This document shows, piece by piece, positions 25,759 to 33,582 of a stretch of DNA of 57,102 nt. The stretch covers positions 1 to 57,102 of the forward strand of contig NZ_JBFEFG010000234.1 of the NCBI RefSeq assembly GCF_040718835.1, in the 5' to 3' direction. A program made the translations under genes and the position numbers. The notes under the pieces are model-generated. The model made no database searches and was not told the origin of the DNA. It saw only the letters and a list, made by a program, of their open reading frames with translations. The stretch comes from Bremerella sp. JC817 (lineage in GTDB: Bacteria; Planctomycetota; Planctomycetia; Pirellulales; Pirellulaceae). The first letter of the stretch is position 1, and every line of letters begins with the position of its first letter.

Positions 25759-27078
25759 ATGGCTGGTAGCGAACTGAAAACAGGCCTTTTGGCAGCTTTG
25801 CTAGCAGATGATGGCTTCCGTCCTGAGGAACCAAAAACTCTAGAGGACACTCAGTTATCGCAAACCTTAGTCGAATCGATCATCCTGAAGCTCTATCTGA
25901 ACATCGGTTCGATGAGTGGACGCAAGACGGCCGAACACATCTGTTTGCCGTTTGGTGTGGTCGAAGGAATCCTCACTTCGCTACGTACCCGCCAGTTGAT
26001 TACCCACTGTGGTTCCGCACCGCTGAACGACTACACCTATACCTTGACCGACCAGGGGCGGAGCCGCGGCCAGACCTACATGCAGTCGTGTGCCTACTTC
26101 GGACCAGCGCCGGTATCGTTGGACGATTACATCACCTCGGTCGAAGCCCAGTCGGTACGTAACGAAACGCCTCGGGAAGAAGACCTGCAGCGAGCATTCG
26201 AAGGGCTCTCGGTTGAACCAGGGCTCTTTGATCGTTTAGGACCTGCGGTGAATTCAGGCGCAGGCCTGTTTCTGTACGGAGCCCCCGGCAATGGCAAGAC
26301 GACGCTGGCTAAGCGTATTACCGCTTGTTATGGCCAGGAAATCTGGATCCCACGCACGATCGTCGAAGATGGGCAGTTCATTAAGTTGTACGACTCTGCC
26401 TTCCACGAAGCGGTCGACGTCGAAGAAAATAGCATCATCAAGGCCGATAACTTTGACCATCGCTGGGTGAAGATTCGCCGGCCAACCGTCGTGGTGGGTG
26501 GTGAACTAACGATGGACAGCCTGGAAATTCGTTTCGATCCAATCAACAACATCTGTGAAGCACCGCTACAGATGAAGAGCAATTGCGGCAGCCTGCTGAT
26601 CGACGACTTTGGTCGTCAACGAATGCAGCCCCAGGAATTGCTCAACCGCTGGATCGTCCCTCTCGAGAATCGTGTCGACTACCTGGCTCTGCCCAACGGC
26701 AAGAAAATTCAGGTCCCGTTCGAGCAGTTGATTATTTTCTCGACGAACCTCGAGCCATCCGACCTGACGGACGACGCGTTTTTGCGTCGTATTCCTTACA
26801 AAATCGAAGTGGAAGACGCCTCGCAAGAGGAGTTCCACAAGCTGTTCGAGATCTTCTCGCGGCAGTTCAATTGCCGCTATGACGAAGACTCGATCAAGCA
26901 TCTGATCGACAACCATTATGTTCCAACGAATCGGCCGCTGCGTCGTTGCCAGCCACGCGACTTGCTGACGCAGATTCGCAACTACTGCGTTTACAAAGGC
27001 TTCCCGATGGAAATGCGGCCGGAGTACTTCGACCTGGTGGTCGGAAGCTACTTCACCGTGGTTGCCGGTAACGACTAG
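25759..27078 (+). CDS. AAA-family ATPase with N-terminal winged-helix-like domain
   Basis: The ATG at 25759 gives 439 residues. The first part (about 30-110) reads like a winged helix (LVESIILKLYLNIGSMSGRK then VVEGILTSLRTRQLITH and a YTYTLTDQGR wing). The ATPase core has Walker A FLYGAPGNGKTTLAKRI (residues 171-187), Walker B SLLIDDFGRQRM, a sensor-1-like LIIFSTNLEPSDL, and an arginine-finger-like DDAFLRRIPYKIEV. It lies near signalling genes but is its own transcription unit ending at a terminator. Related planctomycete proteins are usually annotated only as ATP-binding proteins. Its target is unknown; regulation or complex remodelling are both possible. Confidence 0.8.
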   Translation: MAGSELKTGLLAALLADDGFRPEEPKTLEDTQLSQTLVESIILKLYLNIGSMSGRKTAEHICLPFGVVEGILTSLRTRQLITHCGSAPLNDYTYTLTDQGRSRGQTYMQSCAYFGPAPVSLDDYITSVEAQSVRNETPREEDLQRAFEGLSVEPGLFDRLGPAVNSGAGLFLYGAPGNGKTTLAKRITACYGQEIWIPRTIVEDGQFIKLYDSAFHEAVDVEENSIIKADNFDHRWVKIRRPTVVVGGELTMDSLEIRFDPINNICEAPLQMKSNCGSLLIDDFGRQRMQPQELLNRWIVPLENRVDYLALPNGKKIQVPFEQLIIFSTNLEPSDLTDDAFLRRIPYKIEVEDASQEEFHKLFEIFSRQFNCRYDEDSIKHLIDNHYVPTNRPLRRCQPRDLLTQIRNYCVYKGFPMEMRPEYFDLVVGSYFTVVAGND

Positions 27079-27106
27079 TCTGGACCACCAGCGAATTGAT
27101 TCAGAC

Positions 27107-27139
27107 GAAGACCTTGGGTTCGCATGACCTGAGGTCTTC
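27107..27139 (+). terminator. Inverted repeat downstream of the AAA ATPase
   Basis: GAAGACCT at 27107-27114 pairs with AGGTCTTC at 27132-27139, 28 bases after the ATPase stop, followed by CTTTCTG. The loop is long (17 bases), so it is a weaker terminator than the one at 27177. Confidence 0.4.
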
Positions 27140-27176
27140 CTTTCTGCCTTGATGATGGCCGGCAAGAAACAAAAAC

Positions 27177-27196
27177 GGGAGAGGCTTACCTCTCCC
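27177..27196 (+). terminator. Rho-independent terminator between convergent genes
   Basis: GGGAGAGG and CCTCTCCC pair perfectly (8 bp) around a CTTA loop, followed by ATGTTTTG and preceded by an A-rich run. It can stop transcription from the ATPase gene and, less strongly, from the opposite direction. Confidence 0.75.
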
Positions 27197-27249
27197 ATGT
27201 TTTGTGCGGCGAGTCGTCCGCAAAGCATCTAGTGGTGCTGCCTTGATGG

Positions 27250-28497
27250 CTATGGCAAAGCGACCATCACAGGGCTGTTCATCGAGGTCAAATCGTCGCA
27301 GTGGATCACGCCGACCGGCACGCCGTCGCGCGTGACTTGCAGCCACGACGAGTCATGCGAAGAGAACAAGGCGACGAATTCATCGAAAGTGGAATCGCAG
27401 CGAACCTGCGGTACGTTTGGCAGGCAATAGCGGCCGATGGCCTGCTGCGTGTCCTCTTGTTCCATCAAATCATCCGTACGAATCAAGCCGCAGGGCGAGC
27501 CATCCTGACGAAAGACGGGTGCAATTTCGGCATTCCAGAGTCGCATCTTTTCAAGGGCCTGGGCAACAGTGTCCTGATCGGCCAAGTGGATTGTGGTCGG
27601 GCGCATGATGTCCTGGGCACTCATGCCGTCGAAGATGCTTCCGGTCGGATGCTGTGGTAGCCATTGGTTTTCCAGGGCATCGTCGATCAGCAGACCTTCG
27701 CCGAGGCTCAAGGCCAGGTTCAAGCGATCTCCCAGTACCAAAGCCATCTGCTGGCTGGATGTCGAATCGCTGCGTGTGCTGACGAAACTACCGCATACTT
27801 CCAGCGGCTTTTGATCGGCATGCGTGGTATCGCGAACGGAGGCTTGAGCCATCAATTCGGCGGCCCATCCAGAGACTTGTTCCGGAGAGGTGGCCGCGGT
27901 CACCACGGCAACTCGTTGCCCGGGTAGTTCAAAGAGCCGGGAGTCAGGCAGCGCGGTTGCTTCCAGTTCCGCCAGCCAAGGGGCGTAACGTGGCGAGTTG
28001 CGATTCGAGACCGCAAACATCACCGCGCAGACACACATGTGATGCTGCGCGATTTGTTCGATCGTGTTCTGCAGCGTTCCCAGAAATGCACCTTCGCCAG
28101 GATATGTGTTAAGAGGATCACGTCCAAATTGTTGCGAAATGGCAACACGAGCTTCCAGGATCGCCGCGGCGGCTCGCACGCGAACCAACAGCTTGGCAGG
28201 CGTCACTGGTTTCAGGACGACATCGTCAGCCCCGGCTGTAATTGCATCTTGGACCTGGTTGGGGGCACTGGGGGGGACGATCGCGATTTTGAAAATATTC
28301 CCGCGCGAAACCGTGTTCTGACCACGTTTATGGTCGTAGATTAAGACGTCGTTCTTGGAAGATGTATCTGATTCGTGATAGGTCGCATCGCAACGGGTTT
28401 GCACTTCGTAACCGCAAGCCACGAAGAAGTCGAAACAATCGCGTAGATGTTGGCGGTCTTCCGATACGACAACTACCCGTAACGCACGTGTTACCAT
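27250..28497 (-). CDS. Receiver-like / degenerate GGDEF-like / double-CBS regulatory protein
   Basis: The start at 28497 (MVTRALRVVVVSEDR) gives 415 residues. Residues 1-115 form a receiver-like domain with Asp in VLIYDHKRG and Lys in VVLKPVTPAK, but without the usual acidic pair and Thr. The middle (about 130-280) has the strand pattern of a GGDEF domain, with LFELPGQRVAVVTAATSPEQ where the GGDEF loop would be, so no cyclase activity is expected. The last 130 residues carry two CBS domains (MSAQDIMRPTTIHLADQDTV and the LPNVPQVRCDSTFDEFVALF half), which bind adenosyl ligands. Receiver and CBS parts are reasonably clear; the middle assignment is inference. Confidence 0.75.
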   Translation of the reverse strand: MVTRALRVVVVSEDRQHLRDCFDFFVACGYEVQTRCDATYHESDTSSKNDVLIYDHKRGQNTVSRGNIFKIAIVPPSAPNQVQDAITAGADDVVLKPVTPAKLLVRVRAAAAILEARVAISQQFGRDPLNTYPGEGAFLGTLQNTIEQIAQHHMCVCAVMFAVSNRNSPRYAPWLAELEATALPDSRLFELPGQRVAVVTAATSPEQVSGWAAELMAQASVRDTTHADQKPLEVCGSFVSTRSDSTSSQQMALVLGDRLNLALSLGEGLLIDDALENQWLPQHPTGSIFDGMSAQDIMRPTTIHLADQDTVAQALEKMRLWNAEIAPVFRQDGSPCGLIRTDDLMEQEDTQQAIGRYCLPNVPQVRCDSTFDEFVALFSSHDSSWLQVTRDGVPVGVIHCDDLTSMNSPVMVALP

Positions 28498-28858
28498 GGA
28501 TCTACCTGCTACCCGAAGAAGAGAACTGCATGATGGGGCCGCTCGCGTTGCGATGCGCCTCATCGAAAACATAGGTCACGACCGCCAGGGGCAAGTGGGA
28601 CAAAGTGCTTAGATTTCTGTTTTTCTGAAGACACGCCCCCCTCTGCCGGGAAATTTTGCGATTCTCTCTGAAAGAATTCGCCATCACGCAGAACAAGTTT
28701 GACCTACGTTTGAGATGGGTATGACTTTTCCGCAAACCTTCGCGGGGCGGCGGTGACGGCGCAACGCGGCGACTTTTCCCAAGATCTTATCCCGCCGAAG
28801 TAGCAGGTTTGACTGCTCGTTCGGCAACAGAGACGAAGCCAGCACGAAGGTAGGACGC
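28498..28858. other. Intergenic stretch between divergent regulatory genes
   Basis: About 360 bases between the CBS protein gene and the FHA gene. It includes a GGTAGGA ribosome binding site just before the FHA start, and no supported gene. Promoters for both genes should lie here. Confidence 0.4.
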
Positions 28859-29956
28859 ATGCAGACGCAGTTGCTTCCGAAAATTGGGAACGACTCGATC
28901 TTTCTCGAGTTCCTCGATCAATCCACGGGGCGGTCCAACAAAACAGTAATCGACGAATTTCCGTTCATCATTGGACGGAATGCGACTTGCAATCTGACCG
29001 TCGAGTCGGGACGCGTATCGCGCGAACATGCCGAAGTAGTACGGCATGGAACAGGCTATCTGATTCGCGATTTGCGCAGTACCAACGGTGTCTACGTCAA
29101 CGGCGAACAAATCACCGAACACGTATTGGTCGACGGCGATACCGTATCGATCGCCGATTTCGAGTTCGACTTCCACTGCCCTGCTTCGGCCACCTCGCGT
29201 GAAACAGTCACGCTGCAGATGGAAGACCGGATGCAATCCGCCTCCGAGGCAGAAGATCCGCAGGTCCTCATTCAAGCACTACGCACTGTCAATCAGTGGT
29301 CGGGTTTGAATCGGATCGACCCTGGCCTGTTGACCATTCAGTCGCTGACCACACAGCAGACGATTGGCCACTGGTGCCCCATGTTCCGCAAGGCTTACCA
29401 GGCGCACGAAGAAACCAAGCTACTCAAACACTCGCTCGTACTCGAGAAACCGCTGCGAATGTTGCAGCACGTTTCCGCCATGTTTGCGCTCATGGAGCGG
29501 TCTTCCGCAGCAGGCTTACTCGTGTTGGAAGTAGATCAGGCCGATCTCCAACGGCCTGATCTACTAGAGACCGTCGGTTGGATGCGTACCAAATTCGGCC
29601 CCGATCTGATGATTCTGCTCGGAGGCTCGTGCGAGTTGTGGAAAGACAATCTCGTGGGCAACCCGCTGGTCGAAGACCTGTGTGCGATGGGGATTCACCT
29701 GGCTGCCGTTGGAATCGAACAAGTCAAACAGCCTATCGTTACCGAAGTCTGCGAGCAGGTTTCGATGGTGGGGATTTCGGCGAGTGCCCTGTCGGCTGCT
29801 TCGCGTAGCCCGGCGGTTGGCAATAGCATTCAAGAGTTCATTAAGGAAGTTGGTGCGAGCGGCTGCCAGGCATTTGCCGTGGCCAGTCCAACCGCCCCCG
29901 AAGATCAAGCACTGCAACAGATGGGCTTCAACGCGATTGTACGCGTACAGGCCTAG
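28859..29956 (+). CDS. FHA-domain protein with degenerate EAL-like domain
   Basis: This 365-residue protein begins with a clear FHA domain (residues about 18-110): FPFIIGRNATCNLTVESGRV, SREHAEVV, DLRSTNGVYVNGEQI. The GR, SxxH and NG residues that bind phospho-threonine are all present. From about residue 140 the sequence follows the EAL phosphodiesterase fold without its catalytic acids: LLVLEVDQADLQRPDLLETV, GIHLAAVGIEQVKQPIV, and AFAVASPTAPEDQALQQMGF where active enzymes have AEGVET. It should therefore bind partners rather than cut cyclic-di-GMP. It is 169 bases upstream of the kinase-tubulin gene on the same strand, though a terminator lies between. It may read phospho-threonines made by that kinase (inference). 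Confidence 0.82.
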   Translation: MQTQLLPKIGNDSIFLEFLDQSTGRSNKTVIDEFPFIIGRNATCNLTVESGRVSREHAEVVRHGTGYLIRDLRSTNGVYVNGEQITEHVLVDGDTVSIADFEFDFHCPASATSRETVTLQMEDRMQSASEAEDPQVLIQALRTVNQWSGLNRIDPGLLTIQSLTTQQTIGHWCPMFRKAYQAHEETKLLKHSLVLEKPLRMLQHVSAMFALMERSSAAGLLVLEVDQADLQRPDLLETVGWMRTKFGPDLMILLGGSCELWKDNLVGNPLVEDLCAMGIHLAAVGIEQVKQPIVTEVCEQVSMVGISASALSAASRSPAVGNSIQEFIKEVGASGCQAFAVASPTAPEDQALQQMGFNAIVRVQA

Positions 29957-30001
29957 CGATCTGCCTGATCTTCAGTTGTGACAAGATGTCCGCCCCCGAC
30001 A

Positions 30002-30030
30002 CCTCGCTCGCATTTTTGCGAGCGAGGTTT
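30002..30030 (+). terminator. Rho-independent terminator after the FHA gene
   Basis: A perfect 10-bp stem, CCTCGCTCGC with GCGAGCGAGG, closes a six-base ATTTTT loop and is followed by TTTATTG. It separates the FHA gene from the kinase-tubulin gene, which therefore needs its own promoter. Confidence 0.8.
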
Positions 30031-30125
30031 ATTGCGAAAGCTGAACGCAGTTTTGCGTGCCTATAAACACTTGGGTATTTCCTTGCGATGATCGCAATCG
30101 CAGACCCGGAATAAGGTCCTGAAAC

Positions 30126-33100
30126 GTGTCGATCGAGACAAGTGCCACAGTACGAGAGGTAGACGGATACCGACTCGTACAACGAATCGGAGCCGGTGGC
30201 TACGGCGAAGTCTGGCGGGCAGATGCACCGGGCGGGCTCTCCAAGGCCGTCAAGCTGGTCTTCGGCTTTCATGACGAGGCTCGGGCTTCGCGCGAGCTGA
30301 AGGCTCTCAACCGAATCAAAAATCTCCGTCACCCTTTTTTACTTTCACTGGAACGCATTGAAGTGATCGATGCCCAGTTGGTCGTCGTGACCGAACTGGC
30401 CGATTGCTGTTTAAAAGATCGCTTCGACATCTGCCGCAAAGAAGGAATGCCGGGCATTCCTCGCGACGAACTGTTGCAGTACCTCGCGGACTCGGCGGAA
30501 GCCTTGGACTATATGACCGAGGTGCACTCGCTGCAGCATCTCGACGTTAAACCAGAAAACCTGCTGATCGTCGGCACGCATGCCAAAGTGGCCGACTTTG
30601 GCCTGGTGAAAAGCATTCAGGATGTCACCGCCTCGATGATGGCTGGATTGACTCCACTGTACGCGTCTCCCGAAGTATTCAACGATCAGCCATCGCGTCA
30701 AAGCGATCAGTACAGCCTGGCGATCGTCTATCAGGAAATGCTGACCGGCACACTCCCCTTCCCTGGTCGCAATCTGGCCCAGCTCACCGCACAACATCTC
30801 AACAGTCCGCCGCGTCTCAACACCCTGCCACCGCGCGATCGCGACATCCTTTCCAAGGCCCTCGCCAAAAAGCCGCACGAGCGCTATCGCAACTGTGCCG
30901 AAATGGTGAAAGCCCTGATCGCTGCCGACAGTGCCGCGCATCTGCCCCAGATTCGAACCGTTGGCCAGGACGAATCGTCCAAGACCGATACCAAAACGAT
31001 CAATTGCAACGACACCAAGTCGAGCGTGGTCGATGGTGCCGGCATGGTTTCCGATCCGGAAACGATCCGCATGGACCGCGACAGCCGCCAATGGCAGGCC
31101 CGTCAAAGCAGTGTCTGGGAAGACATCAAGCCGCGCAAGCAGGACGTCATGCCTCCCGTCGCGGATGATCGCACCCAGCGAGAACTTCGTCCGAGCGTGA
31201 TTGTCGGCATCGGCGGTTTGGGCAACCGAATCGTGCGACACGTCGTCGATCGTCGATTGGAACTGGTCGGCACCCAAGCAGAACAGCATTGGTGCCAATG
31301 TGTCGCGGTAGATACCGATACGAGCGACCTGATGCACAGCACCGGAATGATCGGTGCCGCGTCGCCAACGCCATCCTTGGCCACTGTGGAAATGCCGCTG
31401 CGTCGTCCCCAGGCGTATCGAAATCTATCGCGACAGTTGACCAAGTCGATGAGTCGCCGTTGGCTCTATAACATTCCTTTGTCGCTCAAGACTGAAGGGA
31501 TGCGTCCTTTGGGACGTCTCGCTTTCGCCGACCACGCCAGCCGTTTGCGAGAGCAACTGCGTGCCGCCGTGTCGGACGCGATATACGGCGCCCAACGGAA
31601 CATCGATCCACGTAGCGAGAACTATTCGTGGAAAGGAAAGCCGCGCGTCGTGCTCGTCATGAGCAGCAGCGGCGGAACCGGAAGCGGCATGGTATGGGAC
31701 GCATTCGCCCTCGCCCAGGAAGTTGTCCAGGAACATGGTGGCAGCGTCGACGACGTTTCGTTGTGGCTCATTCATGCCACGCCTAACGGTGTCGAACAGC
31801 AGGACCTGGCTCGATGCAATACGTATGCTTGCTTGCGGGAACTCCTTCACTTTCAGATCACCGGCGCGTACCCAGGCGATGTGATCACCAAGATTCCGCC
31901 GCAAAGCTGGACCGAAAAGATCAGTCAGCAAATCACGCTGTTTGAAACCGGACGCCAGGCGGAAACTCGCAATCTTCCCGTTGAAATCAACGACATTGCC
32001 GACTTGCTGTATATGAATGTGTACGAAGGTCGCGAAGTCGCCCAGCGTGCTCGTCAGGCCGAAACCGGTGCCGAGAACGTTGGTCCCGCGGTGTCGTCTT
32101 GGGCCTTCGCCGGCAAGCCACTCTGCTCGAGCGGTCACCTCGACCTGGCGGCTGCTCGCTATGCAATGGAACTGCTCAAACGCTGGCACGGTACCTCCAA
32201 TGGCAACCAAGAGCAACGCAAACTGGCTCATCTGAACGACACCGATCAACAGGTATCGGCTCGGGCCGAGCAGTATGCTCGCATCCTGGATATGCGGACT
32301 GCCAAGATCTTCCAGGATGCTGAATTCCGCCTGGAAACCGTGATCGATATGGTAACGCAAGTTGTCGAGGATGAGATCGGCGCTTCGGCTGAAGATTACT
32401 TCAACGAAACAATCGGCCGCTTCATCAACGAAATGGGCAGCTCTCGGATTCCGCCGACCTCGGCTGAAATGACGTTTCACGTGCTCGATTCGCTCGATCA
32501 ACTGATTGGTGCTTCGAACATGGAAGCGGAGCCTGGCAAACTGATCGCCGTTTCGTTGCATACCGAGATCGCTCCGCACATTCGCGAGATCGCGAAGCAC
32601 TTCGAGACGACGATCCTCGAGCAGATCCATTCAATCCTCAACGAACCCACCTTCCGCGTGCGGGGCGTCAAGCAATTAGCCTCCACGGTCGATGCTCGCC
32701 TGGCCGAATTGGAAGAGAAGGCTCGGGCAATGGGGCAACGGACCGATGTCGAAATCGAGAAGGTCCGCACGGCACTCTTCCCCGTGATGCATCGTTCGAC
32801 GAAGCGAGGCTATCAGGGAAAAGAACAGGGGATGACCCTGCCTGAGATGCGATCCTTGTGGCTCAACTATGCGTTGCTAAGAACGCATAGCGTGATGGTG
32901 CTGGCGACCTGTCAGGTCTTTCAGCATCTGCGAACCGCAATCATGCGTGACAACATGTGGATCAAACAAACGGTGGTCAGCCTCGAAATGGCCGAAACCG
33001 AGGTCCGTGAACACCTGGCGACCGACGATCAATCGGTCATCGAAGATCCAAAGTTCCTCGAGAAGCTTCTGCTGCTGGAGCGGAACATCGACGACATCTT

Positions 33101-33563
33101 GAATGCGGACCATGGCGGCTTGTGCCATTTGCTGCATGAGGATCGAAACGGCATCAACAAGCTGATCGGCGTGATGCTCGATTGCGGCAAAGATCTGGCC
33201 CGTCGTTGCGCGAGTGAGGAAGGCAACGAAAGCCAGTTCCTCAACTCGATGGAAGAAGGTCCCGACTGGAAGCAGCGTGTGACCGCTTCTGAATGCCGAC
33301 TGACCCAGCTGGGCCCGACCGTTTCGCGGTTGATGTTTCTACCGGAATCCGTTGCCGAAAACGGCACGGCGACCGCATCCGCTCCGCACCTGGCCGGCAG
33401 TTCGCCGTTAGGGACGAAACTGCCCAAGGTGATCTGGATGGAATCGGCCGGCAACATACCACTGCGAGACGCAGCGCGATTGCTGATCGAGAACCGGCCA
33501 GACTATGTGCCGGTTGCCGATCGTCTGTTAACCCGTGCCGATATCGACTGGGCCGAATTGTAA
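30126..33563 (+). CDS. Ser/Thr protein kinase fused to a tubulin/FtsZ-like domain
   Basis: This 1145-residue protein starts at a GTG with AAGG nine bases upstream. Residues 14-265 are a Hanks-type kinase: Gly loop IGAGGYGEV (21-29), Lys 43, Glu 57, catalytic HLDVKPEN (138-145), DFG 157-159, and SPE 181-183. The catalytic loop is HLD rather than HRD, so activation-loop phosphorylation may not be required. After a linker, residues about 355-550 match the nucleotide-binding half of the tubulin/FtsZ superfamily: VIVGIGGLGNRIV (358-370), AVDTDTSDL, and the signature SGGTGSG (515-521). The C-terminal 550 residues are largely helical with coiled coil (DARLAELEEKARAMGQRTDV). The family resembles Tubulin_2-type proteins. 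It is probably cytosolic. A cytoskeletal or membrane-shaping NTPase controlled by, or controlling, its kinase is the natural inference. Confidence 0.85.
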   Translation: MSIETSATVREVDGYRLVQRIGAGGYGEVWRADAPGGLSKAVKLVFGFHDEARASRELKALNRIKNLRHPFLLSLERIEVIDAQLVVVTELADCCLKDRFDICRKEGMPGIPRDELLQYLADSAEALDYMTEVHSLQHLDVKPENLLIVGTHAKVADFGLVKSIQDVTASMMAGLTPLYASPEVFNDQPSRQSDQYSLAIVYQEMLTGTLPFPGRNLAQLTAQHLNSPPRLNTLPPRDRDILSKALAKKPHERYRNCAEMVKALIAADSAAHLPQIRTVGQDESSKTDTKTINCNDTKSSVVDGAGMVSDPETIRMDRDSRQWQARQSSVWEDIKPRKQDVMPPVADDRTQRELRPSVIVGIGGLGNRIVRHVVDRRLELVGTQAEQHWCQCVAVDTDTSDLMHSTGMIGAASPTPSLATVEMPLRRPQAYRNLSRQLTKSMSRRWLYNIPLSLKTEGMRPLGRLAFADHASRLREQLRAAVSDAIYGAQRNIDPRSENYSWKGKPRVVLVMSSSGGTGSGMVWDAFALAQEVVQEHGGSVDDVSLWLIHATPNGVEQQDLARCNTYACLRELLHFQITGAYPGDVITKIPPQSWTEKISQQITLFETGRQAETRNLPVEINDIADLLYMNVYEGREVAQRARQAETGAENVGPAVSSWAFAGKPLCSSGHLDLAAARYAMELLKRWHGTSNGNQEQRKLAHLNDTDQQVSARAEQYARILDMRTAKIFQDAEFRLETVIDMVTQVVEDEIGASAEDYFNETIGRFINEMGSSRIPPTSAEMTFHVLDSLDQLIGASNMEAEPGKLIAVSLHTEIAPHIREIAKHFETTILEQIHSILNEPTFRVRGVKQLASTVDARLAELEEKARAMGQRTDVEIEKVRTALFPVMHRSTKRGYQGKEQGMTLPEMRSLWLNYALLRTHSVMVLATCQVFQHLRTAIMRDNMWIKQTVVSLEMAETEVREHLATDDQSVIEDPKFLEKLLLLERNIDDILNADHGGLCHLLHEDRNGINKLIGVMLDCGKDLARRCASEEGNESQFLNSMEEGPDWKQRVTASECRLTQLGPTVSRLMFLPESVAENGTATASAPHLAGSSPLGTKLPKVIWMESAGNIPLRDAARLLIENRPDYVPVADRLLTRADIDWAEL

Positions 33564-33582
33564 TCGTTCGGCCTGACGATTC

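Noticed and set aside
31425..32630. A 401-codon open frame opposite the kinase-tubulin gene
   Set aside because: Antisense of a clear coding region, with no domain and no start signal.
30126..33563. Canonical FtsZ or bacterial tubulin
   Set aside because: Only the nucleotide-binding landmarks match; the protein is three times longer, kinase-fused, and lacks the FtsZ C-terminal peptide and neighbouring division genes.
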